Source of the DNA: Nitrosomonas sp.
Lineage (GTDB): Bacteria > Pseudomonadota > Gammaproteobacteria > Burkholderiales > Nitrosomonadaceae
Assembly (NCBI GenBank): GCA_019635215.1
Contig: JAHBZZ010000002.1
Location: 124,001 to 188,000 of the forward strand
Direction of reading: 5' to 3'
DNA length: 64,000 nt
This document shows positions 53,147 through 63,615 of this stretch, in pieces. The translations under genes were made by a program, and so were the position numbers. The notes under the pieces are model-generated. The model made no database searches. It saw nothing but the letters and a program-made list of their open reading frames with translations, and had not been told where the DNA came from. The first letter of the stretch is position 1; every line of letters begins with the position of its first letter.

Positions 53147-54547
53147 ATGTCTGTACGTACCCGATTCGCCCCCAGTCCAACCGGTTATCTGCATATTGGC
53201 GGCGCCCGCACCGCCTTGTTTTCCTGGGCCTATGCCCGCAAACATGGCGGCAAGTTCATACTGCGCATCGAAGATACCGACCTTGAACGTTCAACTCAGG
53301 AATCCATTCAGGCCATTCATGACGGCATGGCATGGCTCGGCCTGGATTACGATGAAGGGCCATTCTATCAGATGGAACGTTTGCAGCGCTATCAGGAAGT
53401 TGCACAACAATTGATGGAAAATGACCTGGCGTATTACTGTTATGCCAGCAAGGCAGAACTGGATGAAATGCGCGAAAAACAACTGGCCGCCGGACTGAAG
53501 CCACGCTACGACGGACGCTGGCGCGATTCCCGGCAAACACCGCCTGCTGATATCAAACCCGTCATACGTTTCAAGAATCCACTATCGGGTTTTGTTACAT
53601 TTCATGACTTAATCAAAGGCAAAATTACTATCGCCAACAACGAACTTGACGATCTCGTTTTAATCCGCAGCGATGGCGTGCCAACCTATAACTTCAGCGT
53701 CGTACTGGATGATCTGGACATGAATATCACCCATGTCATCCGCGGTGATGATCATGTCAATAACACACCCAGACAGATTAATATCATCCAGGCGCTGGGC
53801 GCATCACTCCCCGAGTATGCGCATGTCCCGATGATCCTGGGTGCCAATGGCGAACGCTTGTCTAAACGGCATGGTGCAGTTTCAGTAACACAATATCGCG
53901 ACGACGGCTACCTGCCTGAAGCGTTAGTTAACTATCTGGCCAGATTGGGTTGGTCACACGGTGACGAAGAAATTTTCAGCCGCGACCAGCTGGTAGAATG
54001 GTTTGACCTGGCTGCCATCAGCCGGTCACCTGCAAAATTCAATCCGGAAAAACTGCACTGGTTAAACCAGCAGTACCTGAAAAAAACCGACAATGCCCTT
54101 CTGGCTGAACTTGCTCTGCCGTTCCTTGAAAAGGATGGTTGTATCACGGATAACGGGCCTGATCTGAATGCCGTGGTGAGCCTGTTGAAGGAAAGAGTCA
54201 ATACCATTGAAGAACTGGCCGATGCCGCCGTATTCTTCTTTCGTCCACTGGAACCCGCCAATGAACTGAAAACACAATTCTTTACCGCAGACAACAAACC
54301 GATTCTGCTTGATCTGTTAGAACGACTGACACAAACGCAAAACTGGACCAGAGAAACAATCCAGCAAATCATCAAAGATACGGTTAAAACACACAGTGTC
54401 AAATTTCCCACTGTCGCAATGCCATTGCGGGTCATGGTTACTGGAGAAACACACACACCATCAATCGACGCAGTACTTGAGCTTCTGGGCCGCAAGGAAA
54501 CAATCAGACGCATGAATATACAAATGAATCATTTTTCATCTGTATAG
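53147..54547 (+). CDS. gltX: Glutamyl-tRNA synthetase
   Basis: Class I synthetase of 466 residues charging tRNA-Glu. HIGH region FAPSPTGYLHIGGARTALF at about 7-25 and KMSKS region RLSKRHGA are both present. Length and start MSVRTRFAPSPTG fit the bacterial enzyme. It is followed within 60 bases by a tRNA-Ala and then a tRNA-Glu, its own substrate. Confidence 0.97.
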   Translation: MSVRTRFAPSPTGYLHIGGARTALFSWAYARKHGGKFILRIEDTDLERSTQESIQAIHDGMAWLGLDYDEGPFYQMERLQRYQEVAQQLMENDLAYYCYASKAELDEMREKQLAAGLKPRYDGRWRDSRQTPPADIKPVIRFKNPLSGFVTFHDLIKGKITIANNELDDLVLIRSDGVPTYNFSVVLDDLDMNITHVIRGDDHVNNTPRQINIIQALGASLPEYAHVPMILGANGERLSKRHGAVSVTQYRDDGYLPEALVNYLARLGWSHGDEEIFSRDQLVEWFDLAAISRSPAKFNPEKLHWLNQQYLKKTDNALLAELALPFLEKDGCITDNGPDLNAVVSLLKERVNTIEELADAAVFFFRPLEPANELKTQFFTADNKPILLDLLERLTQTQNWTRETIQQIIKDTVKTHSVKFPTVAMPLRVMVTGETHTPSIDAVLELLGRKETIRRMNIQMNHFSSV

Positions 54548-54599
54548 AATTGCTTTACTTTGCAGAACTGCATCAGTATAATCCCTGTTCCTTTGATCA

Positions 54600-54675
<76 letters not shown>

Positions 54676-54725
54676 GTTTTTAAGATTTAGCGCTAAGTTA
54701 AGCAGTAGCAGTATTTTTCCTCTAC

Positions 54726-54801
54726 GTCCCCATCGTCTAGAGGCCTAGGACATCGCCCTTTCACGGCGGTAACAGGGGTTCGAATCCCCTTGGGGACGCC
54801 A
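54726..54801 (+). tRNA. tRNA-Glu (anticodon TTC)
   Basis: 76 bases starting GTCCCCATCGTCTAG and ending with encoded CCA. Anticodon stem TCGCC/GGCGG with loop CTTTCAC gives TTC. Acceptor GTCCCCA pairs with TGGGGAC. It sits close to gltX, the matching synthetase gene, and is the last gene before the CRISPR array. Confidence 0.97.
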
Positions 54802-54900
54802 ATAAAAAATAAGATTTGAATTTTACTCAAGTCCTTTTATTTTTTCGGCACATATAAAAATAAACGTAATAACACGGAAGAAAATCTTCTTCTATTGCAC

Positions 54901-57900
54901 ATATTAAGCTGCCTGTGCGGCAGCGAACAAAACTCTTGGCGCGTTCGGCTTTACGACACGTTTCTAAGCTGCCTGTGCGGCAGCGAACCAATATCCATTT
55001 TTTTGGCCTGCTCTAAACCATTTCTAAGCTGCCTGTGCGGCAGCGAACCCGGATTTCCTTCGCCCCACGCCAGATATATTTTTCTAAGCTGCCTGTGCGG
55101 CAGCGAACACAATTATCTGCTGAATACGGCCTGAGCTACATTTCTAAGCTGCCTGTGCGGCAGCGAACAAACTAGGTTCAAAGTTGCTGAAAAAGAATCA
55201 TTTCTAAGCTGCCTGTGCGGCAGCGAACCTGTCGGTATGCAAATTGGTTCTTTTATTGGCTTTCTAAGCTGCCTGTGCGGCAGCGAACTCTTGCAACATT
55301 CACCTGCGCTGACGGCTTATTTTCTAAGCTGCCTGTGCGGCAGCGAACGTGGATGAAGCAGAGGCGGACGCTGAGGCGGTTTTCTAAGCTGCCTGTGCGG
55401 CAGCGAACACTATATGGGCATTAATCGGCAAGCCCAGATGTTTCTAAGCTGCCTGTGCGGCAGCGAACGGATATATCAGTCGATGGTGCAGGCGCACATG
55501 TTTCTAAGCTGCCTGTGCGGCAGCGAACTTATTTGCTTGATCGCGTTCCAGGGCGCTTTGTTTCTAAGCTGCCTGTGCGGCAGCGAACTTGGGCGATACT
55601 CCAAGCGCGTCCGTCCCAATTTTCTAAGCTGCCTGTGCGGCAGCGAACATATGGCTGGTCATCATATTGGCCGTCAAAAATTTCTAAGCTGCCTGTGCGG
55701 CAGCGAACATTCGGGATTGCTTGCTAATATAAATCCTTCATTTCTAAGCTGCCTGTGCGGCAGCGAACTGGTGGAGGCTGGCAGTTCGCTAATCCTGCAA
55801 TTTCTAAGCTGCCTGTGCGGCAGCGAACTATGAAAGACAACTTAAAGAAATACAATTAATTTTCTAAGCTGCCTGTGCGGCAGCGAACTTTTACATAATA
55901 AGCTGCCTATTTGTCCATTATTTCTAAGCTGCCTGTGCGGCAGCGAACATATCGCTATAATTGGCGATAGTCGTATGGTATTTCTAAGCTGCCTGTGCGG
56001 CAGCGAACAAAAGGTTCAGCGTCAGATTTGGAACCGTTTCTTTCTAAGCTGCCTGTGCGGCAGCGAACGCCCCTACTTCAACTCCGAAACCGCCTCCGAA
56101 TTTCTAAGCTGCCTGTGCGGCAGCGAACGAATACCAATTATAATCAGTCATTACCCTTTTTTTCTAAGCTGCCTGTGCGGCAGCGAACGGCTATTCAGAA
56201 TGTTTGACGATGGGCTATCATTTCTAAGCTGCCTGTGCGGCAGCGAACCAGTTAATCGAATAATCATTGTACATCGACCGTTTCTAAGCTGCCTGTGCGG
56301 CAGCGAACCTGAGTATTTAGGGGCTAATACCGTAGGCTTATTTCTAAGCTGCCTGTGCGGCAGCGAACTAGAGAAGCGCCGCGGTCTAAATTTTGTTCAG
56401 TTTCTAAGCTGCCTGTGCGGCAGCGAACAGAACTGTAGTAACTAATCAATTAACCGAAGGTTTCTAAGCTGCCTGTGCGGCAGCGAACTTCAAATTCATA
56501 GTATTTTTCATACAATTCAATTTCTAAGCTGCCTGTGCGGCAGCGAACTGACATTGGAGTGAGTCCGAAAGCCGCCGCTTTTTCTAAGCTGCCTGTGCGG
56601 CAGCGAACCGATCGAAGCGTCACCGCTCACCGTAGTGTTTTTTCTAAGCTGCCTGTGCGGCAGCGAACGGCCTTTCTCTCCGGCAGCCCCCACAGCGTAA
56701 TTTCTAAGCTGCCTGTGCGGCAGCGAACCCAGTTATGATTCTGCCGGATTGCTCGCTGCCTTTCTAAGCTGCCTGTGCGGCAGCGAACTTCTAAGCAATT
56801 TGGAATTTTTATAATTTTATTTTCTAAGCTGCCTGTGCGGCAGCGAACTAAAAACGATAGACATAAAAAAACCGACTCAATTTCTAAGCTGCCTGTGCGG
56901 CAGCGAACGGCTGTTTGAGTTCAAGTTTGACGGTGTTGACTTTCTAAGCTGCCTGTGCGGCAGCGAACGTATCTGCTGCGCGATTTGGTTGTTTTGCTAC
57001 TTTCTAAGCTGCCTGTGCGGCAGCGAACTAGCTACAACAGGAACGGCTATCCAATGTGACTTTCTAAGCTGCCTGTGCGGCAGCGAACGCCAAGGCATTT
57101 TTCCGTGATAATTGGCATAATTTCTAAGCTGCCTGTGCGGCAGCGAACTATAGGCAAGCATGATGCCCACATCGCCATCATTTCTAAGCTGCCTGTGCGG
57201 CAGCGAACGTATACTGTACATACAACGGATGTGATATTTTTTTCTAAGCTGCCTGTGCGGCAGCGAACATTATCCACCGCACTACGCTAACGCGCACTAT
57301 TTTCTAAGCTGCCTGTGCGGCAGCGAACGCTTAAATTTAGACATAACCCTACATTCTATATTTCTAAGCTGCCTGTGCGGCAGCGAACCATCTAGTATTA
57401 GAACGCCATGCCAGTTGGATTTTCTAAGCTGCCTGTGCGGCAGCGAACAACAAAGCGTTTCATGGAATAATCGGATTAAATTTTCTAAGCTGCCTGTGCG
57501 GCAGCGAACTGGATAAGTACGCACAAAACCGGCCTTGAGTCTTTCTAAGCTGCCTGTGCGGCAGCGAACATACGCCAAAAGTTCATCTAGCAGGTTCTGG
57601 TTTTCTAAGCTGCCTGTGCGGCAGCGAACTGGATGCAGCATTACAGATTGCCAAGGAAATTTTTCTAAGCTGCCTGTGCGGCAGCGAACGCACAGCAAAA
57701 ATCGGATAAAATTGATATGCTTTTCTAAGCTGCCTGTGCGGCAGCGAACCTTGTCAGCACGATTATCAGAATGCACGCTACTTTCTAAGCTGCCTGTGCG
57801 GCAGCGAACTTGTATGTCCGCGGCCATGCCATGCAAATGCATTTCTAAGCTGCCTGTGCGGCAGCGAACGAAACGGCTGCCCTCAGTTCTTCTACACCAA

Positions 57901-60900
57901 TTTTCTAAGCTGCCTGTGCGGCAGCGAACTTCGAATCCGTTCAACGGATTCTCGGCTGTTGTTTCTAAGCTGCCTGTGCGGCAGCGAACCTACATCGATT
58001 GATCATGAAAAAATTCGGTGTTTTCTAAGCTGCCTGTGCGGCAGCGAACTAATTAACAAAATTACGTCCTGGGAGTTCATGTTTCTAAGCTGCCTGTGCG
58101 GCAGCGAACAGATGATTTTTGCAAGACGTTTTTTTATCACTTTTCTAAGCTGCCTGTGCGGCAGCGAACTTTTTATCAGCGTTTGCGCTCACTGGATCGC
58201 TTTTCTAAGCTGCCTGTGCGGCAGCGAACTGTCGTGTTTGCCAGCGTTATTTTTCAGTGCTTTTCTAAGCTGCCTGTGCGGCAGCGAACTATAAGCAAGC
58301 ATAATACCCACATCGCCATCCTTTCTAAGCTGCCTGTGCGGCAGCGAACCTCACTGGATCGCTGGGATTGCAGAGCTTATTTTTCTAAGCTGCCTGTGCG
58401 GCAGCGAACAGTTCCGCGCAGGCCGCCCGGTCGGCGGTGCATTTCTAAGCTGCCTGTGCGGCAGCGAACAGTAAAGCAGGTATAAAGTTTCGGATATCGA
58501 ATTTCTAAGCTGCCTGTGCGGCAGCGAACTGTATGCAAGCATAATACCCACATCGCCACTATTTCTAAGCTGCCTGTGCGGCAGCGAACCCAAAAAAACC
58601 CTCGGCTAAAGAAATATGCTCTTTCTAAGCTGCCTGTGCGGCAGCGAACGGAATGACCAAACAACAAGTTATTGCATCGTGTTTCTAAGCTGCCTGTGCG
58701 GCAGCGAACAAAACTCCTGCTGAATATACACCACCTGAGATTTTCTAAGCTGCCTGTGCGGCAGCGAACGATTCGAAAACATCGGGGAAACAGGCACTTA
58801 TTTTCTAAGCTGCCTGTGCGGCAGCGAACAGTTATTTAAGCTGCTTAAATTTGCAAATTGCTTTCTAAGCTGCCTGTGCGGCAGCGAACACGTGGTAGCT
58901 ACCACACAGCGCTAACATTTTTTTCTAAGCTGCCTGTGCGGCAGCGAACATTACGGTTGAGCGCAGAGGGCTAATGAGAATTTTCTAAGCTGCCTGTGCG
59001 GCAGCGAACATCATCATAGATATTGACAGTGCCAACAGCTCTTTCTAAGCTGCCTGTGCGGCAGCGAACCCGGCTGAATACACACCACCTGCAATGGCGG
59101 ATTTCTAAGCTGCCTGTGCGGCAGCGAACACACTTTGTCTCCTATTTTAACGTCAATGTGCTTTCTAAGCTGCCTGTGCGGCAGCGAACTGTCTAAATAC
59201 ACAACGTACACCACGGACCTATTTCTAAGCTGCCTGTGCGGCAGCGAACAGCCTGTAGCCACGCCGCCCGAAACTGAAACATTTCTAAGCTGCCTGTGCG
59301 GCAGCGAACCATGTCGCATTGATGAATTTAGATTTTTTCCCTTTCTAAGCTGCCTGTGCGGCAGCGAACCCGATATCGTAATGTTGCATAACATCTATCG
59401 CTTTCTAAGCTGCCTGTGCGGCAGCGAACTTTGTGCTAAAATAGCACCGCGCAGGTCTACCTTTCTAAGCTGCCTGTGCGGCAGCGAACGCAGGGATAAG
59501 ACGTCGTTCGTATCACCTGAGTTTCTAAGCTGCCTGTGCGGCAGCGAACGCAGCGGGAATTATCTGTTAAAATGTGGGGAATTTCTAAGCTGCCTGTGCG
59601 GCAGCGAACGTCGAACAGCCACTGCGCGATTAGCGCTATCATTTCTAAGCTGCCTGTGCGGCAGCGAACATAGCGGAAGTGTGGCTGTGGCCTATGTTCA
59701 TTTTCTAAGCTGCCTGTGCGGCAGCGAACATTGAGGTTGAACGCACAGGGCTAATGAGAATTTTCTAAGCTGCCTGTGCGGCAGCGAACTAAGCATATAT
59801 GCAGCAGGTATACCCCCTCTTTTTCTAAGCTGCCTGTGCGGCAGCGAACGATATGCTTTGAAAAAAGCTCGAGAATGGTGGTTTCTAAGCTGCCTGTGCG
59901 GCAGCGAACTTTTATCGGCTTTTATGCTCACTGGTTCCCTATTTCTAAGCTGCCTGTGCGGCAGCGAACCAAATGCTAGAAATCCGGTATCAGACATTAG
60001 ATTTCTAAGCTGCCTGTGCGGCAGCGAACGTGCGGCAAACCCGTCATTCGTTAATGTGTCTTTTCTAAGCTGCCTGTGCGGCAGCGAACCTGCTGCTGTT
60101 GCATTGTCAATCTGGTTACACTTTCTAAGCTGCCTGTGCGGCAGCGAACATTTGGAGGCGGGAAACAATTCGCCCTCATTTTTTCTAAGCTGCCTGTGCG
60201 GCAGCGAACGCCGACCGCGCGGTAAGGCGGGCGCTGAGCTGTTTCTAAGCTGCCTGTGCGGCAGCGAACGTCGCGTGATCTTCGGGCTACTAGATTTTGT
60301 GTTTCTAAGCTGCCTGTGCGGCAGCGAACAAGTTCGGTTCCTGAAGATGATTATGCTGTTTTTTCTAAGCTGCCTGTGCGGCAGCGAACCGCGCTTTAGC
60401 GCTATCAATCGATGAACGCTTTTTCTAAGCTGCCTGTGCGGCAGCGAACGTTTATAAAAAGTTGCACGTGATAACTCAATTTTTCTAAGCTGCCTGTGCG
60501 GCAGCGAACCTGCATCCGGTGTATTATTTGTGGCGCCTAGATTTCTAAGCTGCCTGTGCGGCAGCGAACCTAATTTGTTATCCATCCTGATACATGTATT
60601 ATTTCTAAGCTGCCTGTGCGGCAGCGAACAAAGATTGGAGGAGGACCTGTCCGGCGTTATTTTTCTAAGCTGCCTGTGCGGCAGCGAACACTGGCTATAG
60701 GGTTATAGGAGAAACTATTCATTTCTAAGCTGCCTGTGCGGCAGCGAACACAGATCAATTTTTTCTGATTTTTGCTCTGCTTTTCTAAGCTGCCTGTGCG
60801 GCAGCGAACACCACTAGCTACCGGTAAGAATTCCTTTTCTATTTCTAAGCTGCCTGTGCGGCAGCGAACCCATCAATTTCAGGTATAGCTCAGCGTTTAC

Positions 60901-63393
60901 CTTTCTAAGCTGCCTGTGCGGCAGCGAACATTTGTGGCTCGTGTATCTCGGCATCGTTGGTTTTCTAAGCTGCCTGTGCGGCAGCGAACAAATATCATTT
61001 CCCACATTTGTCTCCAAGATCGTTTCTAAGCTGCCTGTGCGGCAGCGAACCATAAATTCCATCTTGCCGTTCTGGTCTACTTTTTCTAAGCTGCCTGTGC
61101 GGCAGCGAACTTAAGCCGCTTAAATCCTGGTCTAAAATTAAATTTCTAAGCTGCCTGTGCGGCAGCGAACGGAATTATCATGAAACGCGGTCCTTACTCC
61201 GCTTTCTAAGCTGCCTGTGCGGCAGCGAACGCGATGTGGGTATTATGTTTGCCTATATTTTATTTCTAAGCTGCCTGTGCGGCAGCGAACAACAGGCGAT
61301 GTAGGTATCGCTGACGATTCTATTTCTAAGCTGCCTGTGCGGCAGCGAACTATATTGTTCCAAAGGGGCGTCGGTTATTAAATTTCTAAGCTGCCTGTGC
61401 GGCAGCGAACGTTTTTTATTATAATTTATTTTTTCAACACTTTTTCTAAGCTGCCTGTGCGGCAGCGAACACATATGCCGCTGCTCGTGGTGTAACCATT
61501 GCTTTCTAAGCTGCCTGTGCGGCAGCGAACTACCCCTCCAGCAATGCTTGCGACTTCTCTTTTTTCTAAGCTGCCTGTGCGGCAGCGAACGCGCTTAAAC
61601 CGGATTACCGTGCAGTTGGTACTTTCTAAGCTGCCTGTGCGGCAGCGAACAACGTTGTAACCGCGCCTCGTGAGCAGGGGCTTTTCTAAGCTGCCTGTGC
61701 GGCAGCGAACAATGGTGGATTATAGGCAGGTGGCTTGGAGATGTTTCTAAGCTGCCTGTGCGGCAGCGAACTGGTCTTTTCTTGTGGATAGTCAGGAATT
61801 CGTTTTCTAAGCTGCCTGTGCGGCAGCGAACGGTGGTTGGCGGTATTGACGATATAAACAGCATTTCTAAGCTGCCTGTGCGGCAGCGAACGTAAATAGT
61901 CACTTGAATTCACATGTTCAAGTTTTCTAAGCTGCCTGTGCGGCAGCGAACAACTACACAGCAACTAAGGCACTGTTTAAAAATTTCTAAGCTGCCTGTG
62001 CGGCAGCGAACAGTAATTAAGGAGAGAAATTATGTTTAGCAACTTTCTAAGCTGCCTGTGCGGCAGCGAACATCAGTTCTGCTTAGATACTGAAATTCTG
62101 TAATTTCTAAGCTGCCTGTGCGGCAGCGAACAAGCGCTAAGTCATGTATCCGCACTTAATTTATTTCTAAGCTGCCTGTGCGGCAGCGAACCTGCCATTG
62201 TTAGTAACATATTGCATTGTACCTTTCTAAGCTGCCTGTGCGGCAGCGAACCACTTCTGCTATTGCAGGAGGTGTGTATTCAGTTTCTAAGCTGCCTGTG
62301 CGGCAGCGAACTAACTAATGTACTGCGTGCAGCGGATGTGGAGGTTTCTAAGCTGCCTGTGCGGCAGCGAACCGCATCGTAGATAGCGATCCGGCGCTTA
62401 AACCTTTCTAAGCTGCCTGTGCGGCAGCGAACAAATAATAGAACCGCATAAATAAAAGCTTTAATTTCTAAGCTGCCTGTGCGGCAGCGAACGTCAATGC
62501 GGTTCGATCCTCAAGATTTCACACTTTCTAAGCTGCCTGTGCGGCAGCGAACGAGTAACACACTCAAAATTCCTTTCTTTATAATTTCTAAGCTGCCTGT
62601 GCGGCAGCGAACGCTATAGTGGATATAGTGACTATAGCGATTTATTTCTAAGCTGCCTGTGCGGCAGCGAACGTAACGACGCGCCACGGTCCAGATTTTG
62701 CTCGTTTCTAAGCTGCCTGTGCGGCAGCGAACTTGTGTTATACATGATATACAGCGCTGCGTCATTTCTAAGCTGCCTGTGCGGCAGCGAACAAATTACA
62801 AATATGAGCGGGGTTTGTCATAATTTTCTAAGCTGCCTGTGCGGCAGCGAACTTGGATTTCCTGAAATTTGGACTAGAGATGGATTTCTAAGCTGCCTGT
62901 GCGGCAGCGAACCTGCTGATTGGCGTGCTGGTGTTATCGCTAATTTTCTAAGCTGCCTGTGCGGCAGCGAACGGTAACCGCTTGATTACAGACAATTTAA
63001 CTAACTTTCTAAGCTGCCTGTGCGGCAGCGAACCCAAACCCTCTCAAACGCCCTAAAATTTTATCTTTCTAAGCTGCCTGTGCGGCAGCGAACATGCCGC
63101 TGATTTATGGCAAGTCCAATCAGCTTTTCTAAGCTGCCTGTGCGGCAGCGAACGCCCACGTCGAGCGTAAAATCATGTGTGTGCCTTTCTAAGCTGCCTG
63201 TGCGGCAGCGAACGTGGTAGCGGTCAGGTATACCGATTTATCGATTTTCTAAGCTGCCTGTGCGGCAGCGAACGTGTTATAGATTCCTGAAAATTATTTG
63301 TCGCTTTTCTAAGCTGCCTGTGCGGCAGCGAACTTATTTAGGAGGAAAAAGATGACGGAATTTTTTTTCTAAGCTGCCTGTGCGGCAGCGAAC
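54901..63393 (-). CRISPR. Type I-F CRISPR array, 142 repeats and 141 spacers
   Basis: Repeats of 28 bases, written on the minus strand as GTTCGCTGCC-GCACA-GGCAGCTTAGAAA, with the CTGCC/GGCAG stem of Cas6f (Csy4) targets, a typical subtype I-F repeat. Spacers are 32 bases except five of 33, ending at 57481, 61022, 61743, 62344 and 63005. By eye all inner repeats are identical. The first repeat (54901-54928) has ATATT in place of TTTCT at the far end and marks the old trailer end. The leader and newest spacers are at the right. No cas gene is in the window, so the effector must be elsewhere, most likely further right or at another locus. Confidence 0.98.
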
Positions 63394-63610
63394 CTGAAGT
63401 ATAACATTCAAAAAACTATAAACAACAGTCGTTTAATGTGAAATGAGCAAAATACCCAATAATTTTTCATGAATTAGCAAGCGATTGATTTTTTGTTTAT
63501 TATTAAAGAGTGGAGAAAAATAGGTATAAAAATCACAGACAATCAGACAGTAACTCCTCACACCATGTTGGAATAGATACTCGTTTTAACTCAAGATATC
63601 CGTTGCGTAT
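63394..63610 (-). promoter_or_regulatory. CRISPR leader region
   Basis: AT-rich 200-odd bases directly upstream (minus strand) of the first repeat, without an open frame. A consensus IHF site AATCAATCGCTTG occurs on the minus strand at 63478-63490. Transcription of the array and new spacer insertion should start here. Exact length of the leader is not known. Confidence 0.7.
63478..63490 (-). promoter_or_regulatory. Candidate IHF binding site in the CRISPR leader
   Basis: AATCAATCGCTTG fits the IHF consensus WATCAANNNNTTR at every defined position. It lies 85-97 bases from the leader-proximal repeat. IHF bending of the leader is required for spacer integration in several type I systems, including I-F. 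Confidence 0.6.
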
Positions 63611-63615
63611 CACTG

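Noticed and set aside
54895-62977. Many long open frames on both strands with repeated FLSCLCGSE, SKLPVRQRT, SLPHRQLRN or VRCRTGSLE units
   Set aside because: They are translations of the CRISPR array. The 60-base period is a multiple of three and the repeat has no stop in these frames, so false repeat proteins appear.
54901-63393. Self-targeting spacers against genes of this window
   Set aside because: No spacer seemed to match window sequence over more than about 12 bases by eye; a computed search would be needed to be sure.
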